Shown here piece by piece: positions 50,292 through 59,923 of a stretch of 64,000 nucleotides of DNA; within the stretch, counting starts at the first letter, position 1, and every line of letters begins with the position of its first letter. The stretch comes from ZC4RG30 sp035556135 (GTDB lineage: Bacteria > Pseudomonadota > Gammaproteobacteria > Steroidobacterales > Steroidobacteraceae). The position numbers and the translations under genes were made by a program. The notes under the pieces were generated by a model. It was not told the origin of the DNA. It was given only the letters and a program-made list of their open reading frames with translations, and did not search any database. Location: assembly GCA_035556135.1 (NCBI GenBank), contig DATMFO010000003.1:124001-188000 (forward strand). Reading direction: 5' to 3'.

Positions 50292-53200
50292 ATGACTGAA
50301 CAAGTTGCACCAAAAGGTGGCGCGGCCCCGCAGCAGCGCATCATCAGGGAGCGTCGGCAGTACAACCAGTGGGTGGCCAGCCAGACACTGGAGGACTATG
50401 CGCTGCGCTATACCGCCAGCCAGGCGCGCCGCTCCAGCTTCCAGGTGGGCAACACTGCCTTCGGTCCCATTGCCTTCCTGGCCTGCGAGGCCATCGGCGG
50501 CACCATCACGCTCTCCTACGGGTTCAGCAACGCTGCCAGCGCCATCGTCTCGTTCTGCGCCCTGATGTTCCTGATCGGCCTGCCGATCTGCATCCACGCC
50601 GCGCGGCATGGCGTGGACATCGACCTGCTCACGCGCGGCGCGGGCTTCGGCTACATCGGTTCCACCATCACTTCGCTGATCTACGCCTCGTTCACCTTCC
50701 TGCTGTTCGCCATCGAGGCGAGCATCATGTCCACGGCGCTGAACCTGCTGTTCGGGTTGCCGCTGGCCATTGCGCACCTGGTGAGCGCGCTGGTAGTGAT
50801 ACCGATCGCGCTGTATGGCATCAGCTTGATCAGCCGGTTCCAGATCCTCACGCAGCCGGTCTGGCTGGTGCTGCAGGTATTGCCGCTGGCCTACATCGCG
50901 TGGCGCAATCCGGCAGAGGTGGCAGGGTGGACTGCCTTTGCCGGCGAGCACGGCAGTGGCGAGCGCCTGGACTGGATGCTGTTCGCCGCCGCCTCTTCGG
51001 TACTGCTCTCGCTGCTGCCCCAGATCGGGGAGCAGGTGGACTACCTGCGCTTCCTGCCTGAGCGAAAACGGGGCAATCGGCTGGGATGGTGGTTGGCAGT
51101 ACTCGGCACCGGCCCGGGGTGGGTGCTGGTGGGTGGCCTGAAGCTGCTGGCGGGTTCCCTCCTGGCCTGGATGCTGTTTGCGCGGGGCGTGCCGGCGGCC
51201 GACGCGGACGATCCGACTGTGATGTACCACCACGTCTTCGGCACGGTGCTCAACTCGCCCACGCTGGCGCTGGTGGTCACGGGGCTCTTCGTGATCATCT
51301 GCCAGATCAAGATCAATGTGACCAATGCCTATGCGGGTTCCATCGCCTGGTCAAATTTCTTCTCGCGGGTGACCCACACCCATCCGGGACGGGTGGTCTG
51401 GCTGGTTTTCAACGTGCTGCTTGCCTTGCTGCTGATGGAGGTGGGCATTTTCTCGGCCATCGAGAGTGTGCTGGGGGTGTATGCGAACTTCGCGGCGGGC
51501 TGGATCGGGGCGATCACCGCGGACCTGGTGATCAACAAGCCCCTGGGTCTTTCACCGCGGGGCATCGAGTTCAAGCGCGCGCATCTCTACGACATCAATC
51601 CGGTGGGCGTGGGTGCGCTGGCGGCATCGGTGCTGCTGTCGAGCGTGGCGCACCTGGGATGGTTTGGCGAGGCGGTGCGCGTGCTGGCGCCGTTCATTGC
51701 GTTGCTCACCGCCATGTTGGTGGCTCCGGCCATCGCCTGGTGGACGGGCGGCCGCTACTACCTGGCCCGCCAGCCGGATCCGGCCCGGACCACCGACTGC
51801 TGCACGGTGTGCGAGAACCGCTTCGAGAAGGCAGACATGGCCCTGTGTCCGGCCTATGGGGGGTCGATCTGTTCGCTGTGCTGTTCCCTGGATGCGCGCT
51901 GCCGTGATGCCTGCAAGAGCGGTGCGCGACTGTCCGAGCAGGTCAGCGCCTTCCTGGCACATCTGCTCCCGCCGCGCCTGGCGAGGCTCGCGGACCTGCG
52001 CAGCGGGCGCTTCGTCGTTCTGATGGTGCTGTCGAACATTCTGGTGGCCATGTTGCTGGCCTTCATTCACGCCTTCAGCGCCGGCGCAGATCCGGCCACC
52101 GAGGCCGCCACCCGGGCGACCTTGTGGTTGGTGTATTTCAGCTTCCTGGTGCTGTCGGCAGTGGCTTCGTGGGTGATCGTGCTGGCGGTGGAGAACCGGC
52201 GCAGCGCCGAACGGGAATCCGCCCGCCAGACCACCATGCTGATGGAGGAGATCAGCGCCCACCGGCGCACCGATGCCGAGCTGCAGCGAGCCAAGGAAAC
52301 CGCGGAGGCAGCCAACCTCGCCAAATCACGGTACATCATCGGCCTCTCGCACGAGATCCGCACGCCGCTGAATTCCATCTACGGCTACGCACAGCTGATG
52401 GAGCGCTCACCGGCCAGTCCGCCACCCAATGCGGTGTCCGTGATCCGGCGCAGCGCCGAGCACCTGGCCAGCCTCATCGACGGCCTGCTGGATATCTCGC
52501 GCATCGAGGGCGGGGTGCTGAAGCTGAATCGCGACCGCGTGAACCTGCGCGAGCTGCTGGACCAGCTGGAGGACATGTTCCGCCTCCAGGCGGTGAGCAA
52601 GGGCATCGAATTCCGCTGCGAACGGGCGCGGCACCTGCCGACCATGGTGCACATCGACGAGAAGCGTCTCAGGCAGATCCTCATCAACCTGCTGTCCAAT
52701 GCGGTGAAGTTCACCCAGCGGGGCCACGCGGCGCTGGTGGTGCGCTATCGCAACCAGGTGGCCGAGTTCGAGATCAGCGACACGGGCATGGGAATGGCAC
52801 CTGATGACCTGGAGCGTGTCTTCAAGCCCTTCGAGCGCGGCAGTGCTGCCGAGGTACGCACCATTCCAGGTACCGGACTGGGGCTCACCATCACGCAGCT
52901 GCTCACCCAGGTGATGGGCGGGGAGATCACGGTGCGCAGCGCCGTGGGCACAGGTACTACATTCACCGTGAAGCTGATGCTTTCCGAAGCCCTGCAGCAG
53001 GTCGGGATGGAAAGTGCGCTGCGGGTGCGCGGCTACCAGGGTCAGCGGCGGCGGATCCTGGTGGTGGATGACGACCCGGTGCACGTGCAGGTGATGCGCT
53101 CGCTGCTGGAGCCGCTGCAGTTCGAGCTGGAGACCACCGGCACGGGCGCAGAAGCCGTGCCCGCGGCATTGCGATTCAGGCCCGACCTGGTGCTGCTCGA

Positions 53201-53672
53201 TCTTTCGCTGCCGGACATGTCCGGCTGGCAGGTGGCCGAGGCGCTGCGTGCCCAGCCGGCACTTTCTGCGCTGCGCGTGCTGGTGGTGTCGGCCAACGCC
53301 CATGAATACCTGCCGGGCAGCGAGCAGGCGCTGCATGACGGATTCCTGATGAAGCCCCTGGACGTACAGCTGCTGCTGGAGGCACTGCAGGCGCAGCTGC
53401 ACCTGACGTGGACGCATGGCGCGGACGTGCCCGTGGCGGAGGGCAGCGTGGAAGTGACGCGGGAAGTGCTGAGCCGCATTGGCCGGCACCTGGAGGATCT
53501 GTGGCAGCTGGGCCAGATCGGCCACGTGCGCGGCATCCAGGCGCGTCTGAGGGAGTTTGAGTCAGCAGAGCCGGCCGCCGGCTCGCTGGCGAGGTCTTTG
53601 CGGATAATGGTGGAGCGATTCGACATGAAAAGTTACATGACTGCGATCCGGGAGCTGCGTGAGAGCGCTTGA
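50292..53672 (+). CDS. NCS1 permease-histidine kinase-receiver hybrid, probable urea/nitrogen sensor
   Basis: 1126 residues. Residues 1 to about 490 resemble an NCS1 nucleobase:cation symporter with about 12 membrane segments (FGPIAFLACEAIGGTITLSY; NVTNAYAGSIAWSNFFSR). A Cys-rich cluster at 503-541 (nine or more Cys) could bind metal. Two more membrane segments (about 575-645) lead to a HisKA domain with H687 in GLSHEIRTPLNS, an HATPase with INLLSNAVKF, DTGMGM and GTGLGL, and a receiver with phospho-Asp970 (VLLDLSLPD). A short helical C-terminal domain follows. Transporter-fused kinases such as CbrA are known. Its position, divergent from the urea operon, suggests it senses urea, a purine breakdown product or their flux. 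Confidence 0.85.
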   Translation: MTEQVAPKGGAAPQQRIIRERRQYNQWVASQTLEDYALRYTASQARRSSFQVGNTAFGPIAFLACEAIGGTITLSYGFSNAASAIVSFCALMFLIGLPICIHAARHGVDIDLLTRGAGFGYIGSTITSLIYASFTFLLFAIEASIMSTALNLLFGLPLAIAHLVSALVVIPIALYGISLISRFQILTQPVWLVLQVLPLAYIAWRNPAEVAGWTAFAGEHGSGERLDWMLFAAASSVLLSLLPQIGEQVDYLRFLPERKRGNRLGWWLAVLGTGPGWVLVGGLKLLAGSLLAWMLFARGVPAADADDPTVMYHHVFGTVLNSPTLALVVTGLFVIICQIKINVTNAYAGSIAWSNFFSRVTHTHPGRVVWLVFNVLLALLLMEVGIFSAIESVLGVYANFAAGWIGAITADLVINKPLGLSPRGIEFKRAHLYDINPVGVGALAASVLLSSVAHLGWFGEAVRVLAPFIALLTAMLVAPAIAWWTGGRYYLARQPDPARTTDCCTVCENRFEKADMALCPAYGGSICSLCCSLDARCRDACKSGARLSEQVSAFLAHLLPPRLARLADLRSGRFVVLMVLSNILVAMLLAFIHAFSAGADPATEAATRATLWLVYFSFLVLSAVASWVIVLAVENRRSAERESARQTTMLMEEISAHRRTDAELQRAKETAEAANLAKSRYIIGLSHEIRTPLNSIYGYAQLMERSPASPPPNAVSVIRRSAEHLASLIDGLLDISRIEGGVLKLNRDRVNLRELLDQLEDMFRLQAVSKGIEFRCERARHLPTMVHIDEKRLRQILINLLSNAVKFTQRGHAALVVRYRNQVAEFEISDTGMGMAPDDLERVFKPFERGSAAEVRTIPGTGLGLTITQLLTQVMGGEITVRSAVGTGTTFTVKLMLSEALQQVGMESALRVRGYQGQRRRILVVDDDPVHVQVMRSLLEPLQFELETTGTGAEAVPAALRFRPDLVLLDLSLPDMSGWQVAEALRAQPALSALRVLVVSANAHEYLPGSEQALHDGFLMKPLDVQLLLEALQAQLHLTWTHGADVPVAEGSVEVTREVLSRIGRHLEDLWQLGQIGHVRGIQARLREFESAEPAAGSLARSLRIMVERFDMKSYMTAIRELRESA

Positions 53673-54526
53673 GGCACCGCGGGCATTCGACCCGCGGGCG
53701 GCGCGGCGCGATACCGTTCTGGTGGTGGACGACACGCCCGAGGCACTGGGGCTGCTCACCGACATGCTCGATGGCGCCGGCTACACCGTGCTCATAGCCA
53801 CCGATGGCGAGAGCGCGTTGCGCCTGGTGGACCAGATCACGCCGGACCTGGTTCTGATGGATGCCCTGATGCCGGGCCTGGATGGATTCGAGACCTGCCG
53901 GCGCCTGAAGCACAAGGTGGAGCTGGCGCATCTGCCGGTGATCTTCATGACCGGGCTGGCTGAAACCGAGCACGTGGTGCATGGGCTTGCCGCGGGCGGG
54001 GTGGACTATGTGACCAAGCCCATCGTGCTGGAAGAGCTGCTCGCCCGCATGCGTGTGCACTTGAACAACGCAAAGGTGGCTCTGGGGCCCAACGTGGCCC
54101 TGGATGCCTCCGGGCGCTTCCTGCTGGCCACCGACCTGGAAGGGCGCGTGAAATGGTGCACGCCCAAGGCACGTGCGTTGCTCCAGGCTTGCTGGCCCAG
54201 CTCCGGCGCGGTGCCTGAGCTGCCCGAGCATGTGCTGGCGCGCATGCTGCCACTGCGGCTGGAGGCCGGTGCCACCTGTGTGCTGGACGTGGGCGGAGTG
54301 CAACTGGAATGCGCCATGCTCAGCCCCGTCGGACCGGACGAGTTGCTGTTCCGCCTGAGCGAGAAGCGTGGCGAGGATGACATCCAGCTGCTGCAGCAGC
54401 TGGGTCTCACCGGCCGCGAGGCCGAGGTCTTGCTGTGGCTGTCACGCGGCAAGGCCAACCGCGAGATCGGTCAGATCCTGGGCATCAGTCCAAGGACCGT
54501 GAACAAGCACCTGGAGCAGATTTTCG

Positions 54527-55213
<687 letters not shown>

Positions 55214-55314
55214 GCGGGACACTCCACCTCCGACTATCGCCGGGATGATCCCCGGGGAGGGTGGGCCGGTGAATACGTCATTTGGCCACTGGCAGCCCGC
55301 GCCATTGAGAGGGG

Positions 55315-56577
55315 TCAGGACAATGTGGCCCGCGCGCGCTCCAGCAGCAGCGCCCGCTCACGCTGGTTGCGTGCAAGTCCTGCCGCCGATTCGAACTCCG
55401 CCCGCGCCTCACCGGGTCGGCCGAGGCTGACCAGCAAGTCCCCGCGCACGGTCGGCAGCAGGTGGTAATCCTCCAGCTTGCCGCTGGCGACAATCTCATC
55501 CACCAGCGGCAGCGCCGCGGCCGGCCCCTGTGCCCGGCTTACCGCTACGGCACGATTCAGCGCCACGATGGGCGAGGGCATGATGTCCGCCAGTTCGTCA
55601 TAGGCCGCCACGATGGCATGCCAGTCGGTGTCCTCAGCGCGACGGGCGCGCGCGTGGCAGGCCGCGATGGCCGCCTGCAGTTCGCAAGGACCGGCAACAC
55701 CGGGCAGGCTGCGCGCCAATGCCAGTGCCGCCAGGCCGCGGCCGATCAGCAGCCAGTCCCACCTTGCCCGGTTCTGTTCCATCAGCAGGATGGGGCGGCC
55801 TTCTGCATCAGTGCGCGCCTTCAGCCGCGAGGCCTGCAGCTCCAGCAGCGCCGCAAGACCATGGACCTCGCGTTCGCGCGGTGCCAGTTGCGCCAGCATG
55901 CGTGCCAGGCGCAGCGCCTCTTCGCATAGTGCAGGCCGCATCCAGTCATCCCCCGCGGTAGCCGTGTAGCCTTCGTTGAAGATCAGGTAGATGCACTCGA
56001 GCACCGATTCGAGCCGTGCGTGCAGCGCCTCGCCCTGCGGCACTTCGTAAGGCACGGCAGACTCGCTCAATGTGCGCTTGGCGCGCACGATGCGCTGGGC
56101 GATGGTGGCCTCGGATTGCAGGAAGGCCCGTCCGATCTCACCGGTAGTGAGGCCAGCCAGCAGCTTCAGCGTCAGCGCAACCTGTGCTTCCTTCTGCAAC
56201 ACCGGATGGCAGGCGGTGAAGATCAGCCGCAGCAGGTCATCGCCAAGTCCGTCGCGATCCGCCTCGTCGCTGGAGTCGGGTGCGAGATGCTCGCCGCGTG
56301 CATCCGCATCCGCTCCCAGGGCCTCGCGGTGCCGGCGCTGCAGTGCTGCCTGGCGCAGGCGGTCCAGTGCCTTGTTCCTTGCAGTGGTCATGAGCCACGC
56401 CGCCGGATTCTCCGGCAGGCCACGCCGCGGCCAGTGCTCAAGCGCAGCCACCAGCGCGTCCTGCGCGAGGTCCTCGGCGCGGCCCACGTCGCGCAACATT
56501 CGCGCGACGGCGGCCACGATGCGGGGTGACTCGATGCGCCACACCGCATCGATCGTACGACGCAGCTCATCGCTCAT
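55315..56577 (-). CDS. ECF42-type sigma factor with C-terminal TPR-like extension
   Basis: 420 residues. Sigma2 region (RIVAAVARMLRDVGRAEDLA, then PENPAAWLMTTARNKALD) and sigma4 region (LAGLTTGEIGRAFLQSEATI) are followed by a roughly 230-residue helical extension (DUF6596-like, FNEGYTATAG; LNRAVAVSRAQGPAAALPLV). This long architecture and the YCII-family gene 14 nt upstream are diagnostic of group ECF42, which has no anti-sigma factor. The C-terminal extension is thought to control activity. It is co-transcribed with the YCII gene at 56592. Confidence 0.9.
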   Translation of the reverse strand: MSDELRRTIDAVWRIESPRIVAAVARMLRDVGRAEDLAQDALVAALEHWPRRGLPENPAAWLMTTARNKALDRLRQAALQRRHREALGADADARGEHLAPDSSDEADRDGLGDDLLRLIFTACHPVLQKEAQVALTLKLLAGLTTGEIGRAFLQSEATIAQRIVRAKRTLSESAVPYEVPQGEALHARLESVLECIYLIFNEGYTATAGDDWMRPALCEEALRLARMLAQLAPREREVHGLAALLELQASRLKARTDAEGRPILLMEQNRARWDWLLIGRGLAALALARSLPGVAGPCELQAAIAACHARARRAEDTDWHAIVAAYDELADIMPSPIVALNRAVAVSRAQGPAAALPLVDEIVASGKLEDYHLLPTVRGDLLVSLGRPGEARAEFESAAGLARNQRERALLLERARATLS

Positions 56578-56591
56578 GCGACGACGATGGC

Positions 56592-57014
56592 CTAGTTGCC
56601 AGACAGCTGCGCACGCAGGCGTTCCTGCTGGGCTTCCACCTCGGGGGTGACTGCCGCGCCGAAATCCTCCAGCTCGAAGACCTGGCGGATCTCGATCTCC
56701 GAGTCACCGAGCATGGGGTTCGGGCAGCGACGCACCCACTCCACGGCCTCGTCCATCGAACGCACCTGCCATATCCAGTAGCCGGCGATCAGCTCCTTGG
56801 TCTCGGCGAAGGGGCCATCGACCACGGTGCGGGTCTTGCCGGAGAAGCGCACGCGCTTGCCGCGCGAGGAGGGATGCAGGCCATCGCCCGCGAGCATGAT
56901 GCCCGCCTTCACCAGTTCCTCGTTGTAGCGGCCCATTTCGGTGAGCAGTTCGGTGGCCGGCATGATGCCGGCTTCGGAATCGGCGGTAGCCTTCACGATG
57001 ACCATGACGCGCAT
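56592..57014 (-). CDS. YCII-family (DGPF) protein linked to ECF42
   Basis: 140-residue YCII/DGPF-domain protein, a dimeric alpha-beta fold of unknown activity that accompanies ECF42 sigma factors. It shows GKRVRFSGKTRTVVDGPFAE (the DGPF motif) and AGYWIWQVRSMDEAVEWV. It lies directly upstream of the sigma factor gene on the same strand and below a matching ECF-type promoter. Confidence 0.87.
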   Translation of the reverse strand: MRVMVIVKATADSEAGIMPATELLTEMGRYNEELVKAGIMLAGDGLHPSSRGKRVRFSGKTRTVVDGPFAETKELIAGYWIWQVRSMDEAVEWVRRCPNPMLGDSEIEIRQVFELEDFGAAVTPEVEAQQERLRAQLSGN

Positions 57015-57069
57015 GACTTGTCTCCTGGTGATTGTGCCGGATGCCCCGTTGGCACCCTTTCATGGATAC

Positions 57070-57096
57070 GACGGTCGAGTCCCGCCATTTTCGACA
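57070..57096 (-). promoter_or_regulatory. ECF42-type promoter upstream of the YCII-sigma operon
   Basis: Read on the minus strand, TGTCGA (57096-57091) and CGTC (57073-57070) are separated by 17 bp, fitting the -35 TGTCGA and -10 CGTC/CGAC type described for ECF42 regulons. It lies about 55 nt before the YCII start codon, so the sigma factor probably activates its own operon. Confidence 0.65.
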
Positions 57097-57118
57097 ATCT
57101 TCGTCGCGCCGGTACAAT
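57090..57118 (+). promoter_or_regulatory. Candidate sigma-70 promoter of the plus-strand YCII gene
   Basis: TTCGAC and TACAAT are spaced 17 bp and the -10 box ends seven bases before the ATG at 57126, predicting a leaderless message. Its -35 element overlaps that of the opposing ECF-type promoter, so both cannot be occupied together. Confidence 0.45.
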
Positions 57119-57125
57119 CCCCGCA

Positions 57126-57500
57126 ATGCAATACCTGCTCCTTGTGTACACCGACCCGGCCCTGATGGACCAGCTGCCGGCCGAGGGCTTCAACCAGGAA
57201 ATGAAGGAATGCATGCAGCATGCGGATGAGCTGGCCCGCGAGGGCACGCTGGTGGCCTTTCAGCAGCTGGAGCCGCCCGCGAGGGCCAGGGCCGTGCGCG
57301 TGCGCGGCGGCCGTACCAGCATCCTCGATGGTCCCTTTGCGGAGACCAAGGAGGTGCTGGCGGGATTCAACCTCATCGAGGCCGCATCCTTGGACGAGGC
57401 GGTGCGGATCGCGCAGTCCTTTCCATGGACACGTTACGGCTGCATTGAAGTGCGGCCGGTCGCGGACATCGGGGCGATGCGCAGGCGCGTGGGCGCCTGA
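57126..57500 (+). CDS. YCII-family (DGPF) protein
   Basis: 124-residue second YCII/DGPF protein, divergent from the first. MQYLLLVYTDPALM at the start and TSILDGPFAETKEVLAGFNL with the DGPF motif define the family; C-terminal TRYGCIEVRPV is also typical. ATG 57126 matches the usual YCII N terminus and the longer open frame upstream has no family similarity. It probably belongs to the same ECF42-linked group. Confidence 0.87.
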   Translation: MQYLLLVYTDPALMDQLPAEGFNQEMKECMQHADELAREGTLVAFQQLEPPARARAVRVRGGRTSILDGPFAETKEVLAGFNLIEAASLDEAVRIAQSFPWTRYGCIEVRPVADIGAMRRRVGA

Positions 57501-57507
57501 GCATCCT

Positions 57508-57529
57508 GTCCCCGGACCAACTCCGGGAC
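57508..57529. terminator. Bidirectional hairpin between convergent YCII and VOC genes
   Basis: GTCCC-CGGA pairs with TCCG-GGAC (eight pairs, one bulged C, five-base loop) in the 40-bp gap between two converging genes. No T-run on either side. Confidence 0.4.
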
Positions 57530-57540
57530 TGGCGCTGGAA

Positions 57541-57981
57541 TCAGGTCTTGCTCGCGCAGTTGAACATCCACTGCACGCCGAACTTGTCGACGAGGCTGCC
57601 GAAGTAGTCGCCCCAGAACATCTCCTGCAGGGGCATGTCGACGCGACCGCCTTCGGCGAGCAGTGCGAACAGCCGATCCGTTTCGGCGCGGGTGTCCGGC
57701 TGCAGGTTGATGAACACGTTGTTGCCCCTGACCAGCTTGAAGCCCATGGATTCGGTCGAATCCGTACCCATCAGCTGGTGGCCGCCGAGGATGGGCAGGC
57801 AGACGTGCATCACCAGGTTGCGGTCGGCTTCGGCCAGCGGAGGCTGGCCGGGCGCGGCCGGCACATCTGCCATCCGCATGATGCCGTTGCTGTCGAACTC
57901 GGTGCCGAATACGCCGCGGTAGAATAGGAAGGCGGCCTCGGTGTTGCCGGGGAAGTTCAGGTAGGTGCTCACGCTCGCCAT
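57541..57981 (-). CDS. VOC/PhnB-like (glyoxalase superfamily) protein
   Basis: 146-residue vicinal-oxygen-chelate protein of the PhnB/YjdN type. Visible are VSTYLNFPGNTEAAFLFYRG, the central FGTEF, GHQLMGTD and the C-terminal GDYFGSLVDKFGVQWMFN. VOC and YCII proteins frequently occur together in ECF42-controlled sets, so it is probably part of that regulon. ATG 57981 has GAGG nine bases upstream and matches the family start. Confidence 0.87.
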   Translation of the reverse strand: MASVSTYLNFPGNTEAAFLFYRGVFGTEFDSNGIMRMADVPAAPGQPPLAEADRNLVMHVCLPILGGHQLMGTDSTESMGFKLVRGNNVFINLQPDTRAETDRLFALLAEGGRVDMPLQEMFWGDYFGSLVDKFGVQWMFNCASKT

Positions 57982-58097
57982 TTCGGTATCCTCAATACGT
58001 AGTTGCCACAGCCGCAAACGGCCTCTGTCTGGACGACGATCGGGGCACCGGGATTTCGACATGGCGGGCCATGGAACTTTGGCGGGACCCGCCGCTC

Positions 58098-58103
58098 TAT
58101 AAT
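58098..58103 (+). promoter_or_regulatory. Candidate -10 box of the c-type heme protein gene (possibly leaderless)
   Basis: A perfect TATAAT lies six bases before the ATG at 58110, which would make the A of the ATG the first transcribed base. No Shine-Dalgarno sequence is present. A clear -35 is not visible. Confidence 0.45.
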
Positions 58104-58109
58104 GGGTAT

Positions 58110-59465
58110 ATGAAATACCTATTCTCTGGATGGGCCCTCCCGGCCCTGCTGGTCGCCGCCGGCGCGGCCCATGCCGACCCGGCCAAACTGCCCACTTCCA
58201 CTCGCTACGACGTGGAGTACCCCGGCATCGCCTATTCGGATGCCGCCCGGGAAAACAGGGTCTGGCGCATGCAGCAGAAGCTCGCCAGCGGCGAGCTGAA
58301 GCTGGAGTGGGAGCCGGGGACCGGCTACCTGCGCTCGCTGCTGAAGGCCCTGGAAATCGACATGGACTCACAGGTGCTGGTGTTCTCCCGCACCAGCCTG
58401 CAAATCGAGCACATTTCACCGGCGACGCCGCGCGCGGTGTACTTCAATGACGACACCTACGTGGGCTTCGTGCAGAACAGTCCGCTGATCGAGCTCACCG
58501 CCATAGACGCCTCCAAGGGCGCGGTGTTCTACGGCTTCGAGAACCGCCAGGAGCTGGCGCCGGAGATCAGCCGCGAGGGCGGCCGCTGCCTGACCTGCCA
58601 TGACACCTACTCGATGAGCGGTGGCGGCGTGCCCCGGGTGATGGTGCTTTCCTCGCCGGTGGATGACCCGTCCGATACGCGCACCGTGACTTCCGGCCAG
58701 GACGTGGACGACAGCACGCCCTTCAGCGCGCGCTGGGGTGGCTGGTACGTGACCGGCAATACCGGCAAGCGCACGCACCTGGGCAACCTGCCGCTGCGCG
58801 AGGGGCGGCACGGGGAGAAGCTGCGTGAGCTGCGCGGCAGCAGCAACCACAACATCGATGAGCTGAAGGCGTACCTCGACACCAGCCACTACCTCAGCGG
58901 CAAGAGCGACGTGGTGGCGCTGACGGTGCTGGAGCACCAGACGCGCCTGCAGAACCTGGTGACGCGCGTGAACTACAAGATCCGCACCATCCTCGAGCGT
59001 GAAGCAAAGGGCGGGGCGCCTGCCGCCTCCGGCCCGATCCGCAGCTGGGAGGATATTTCCCCCAATGACCACACGCGCCTGCGCCAGATCATGGAGCCGC
59101 TGGTGCGCGCGCTGTTCCTGCACGATGCCGCGCCCTTCGAGGACCGCATGGCAAGCAGCAGCGGATTCGCCGAACGTTTCTCGAAGCTTGGGCCACGCGA
59201 TTCCCGCGGGCGCAGCCTGCGCGAGCTGGACCTGCAGAAACGGCTGTTCCGCTACCCGCTGAGCTTCGAGATCTACAGCCCCCAGTTCGACGCGCTGCCG
59301 GAATATGCGCGCGAGTACATCAACGGGCGGATCGTGGAGGTGCTGCAGGGTCGCGACACCACTGGTATTTCGGAAAAGCTGACCGCCGAGGACCGCAAGG
59401 CCATCAGCGAGATCCTCATCGACACCAAGCCGGCGCTGGCCGCAGCGCTGCGCGCGAGCCGGTAG
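58110..59465 (+). CDS. Exported protein with one c-type heme site, unknown function
   Basis: 451-residue protein with a signal peptide (LFSGWALPALLVAAGAAHA) and a single CLTCH heme-binding motif at about residue 165, within EGGRCLTCHDTYSMSGGGVP. The rest has no familiar redox fold: the N-terminal half is beta-rich (VLVFSRTSLQIEHISPATPR; YFNDDTYVGFVQ) and the C-terminal half is helical. I recognise it only as a conserved type of hypothetical cytochrome-like protein. ATG 58110 begins the signal peptide. The NsrR-like regulator starts 8 nt after its stop, so the two may share a transcript and respond to nitric oxide. Confidence 0.7.
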   Translation: MKYLFSGWALPALLVAAGAAHADPAKLPTSTRYDVEYPGIAYSDAARENRVWRMQQKLASGELKLEWEPGTGYLRSLLKALEIDMDSQVLVFSRTSLQIEHISPATPRAVYFNDDTYVGFVQNSPLIELTAIDASKGAVFYGFENRQELAPEISREGGRCLTCHDTYSMSGGGVPRVMVLSSPVDDPSDTRTVTSGQDVDDSTPFSARWGGWYVTGNTGKRTHLGNLPLREGRHGEKLRELRGSSNHNIDELKAYLDTSHYLSGKSDVVALTVLEHQTRLQNLVTRVNYKIRTILEREAKGGAPAASGPIRSWEDISPNDHTRLRQIMEPLVRALFLHDAAPFEDRMASSSGFAERFSKLGPRDSRGRSLRELDLQKRLFRYPLSFEIYSPQFDALPEYAREYINGRIVEVLQGRDTTGISEKLTAEDRKAISEILIDTKPALAAALRASR

Positions 59466-59472
59466 GCCGGCA

Positions 59473-59922
59473 ATGCAACTCACCCTCTACACGGACTACG
59501 GGCTGCGCACGCTGATCTCGCTGGCGCTGGCACCTGATGTCCGGCAGACCGCCACTTCGATCAGCCAGTCCTATGGCATATCCCGCAATCACCTGGTGAA
59601 GGTGGTGGCGCGGCTGGCCGAGCTTGGCTATGTGAGCACTTCGCGCGGCAAGGGTGGCGGCATCCGCCTTGCCCGCCCTGCGGTGGAGGTGAGCGTCGGC
59701 CAGGTGGTGCGTGACCTGGAAGTCGAACTGGGTGTGGTGGAGTGCCTCACGAAGCAGGGCGGACGCTGCATCATCGCCCCATCCTGCCGGCTCAAGGGGA
59801 TCCTCTCGGAGGCCATGCTGGCCTACCTGGATGTGCTCGACCGTCACACGCTGGCGGACCTGGTGCAGCAGCCCGCGGCCGTGTCGCAGCTGCTCGGGAT
59901 TCCGCTGGTCGCGGCGGCCTGA
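59473..59922 (+). CDS. nsrR: Rrf2-family regulator, NsrR-type nitric oxide sensor
   Basis: 149-residue Rrf2 repressor. The winged helix is at the N terminus (MQLTLYTDYGLRTLISLALA; ISRNHLVKVVARLAELGYV) and the cluster ligands Cys91, Cys99 and Cys105 show the C-x7-C-x5-C spacing of NsrR, with Asp8 available as fourth ligand as in Streptomyces NsrR. It should hold an iron-sulfur cluster destroyed by NO. The usual targets are NO dioxygenase and respiratory genes; none lies close except the heme protein upstream. Confidence 0.87.
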   Translation: MQLTLYTDYGLRTLISLALAPDVRQTATSISQSYGISRNHLVKVVARLAELGYVSTSRGKGGGIRLARPAVEVSVGQVVRDLEVELGVVECLTKQGGRCIIAPSCRLKGILSEAMLAYLDVLDRHTLADLVQQPAAVSQLLGIPLVAAA

Positions 59923-59923
59923 A

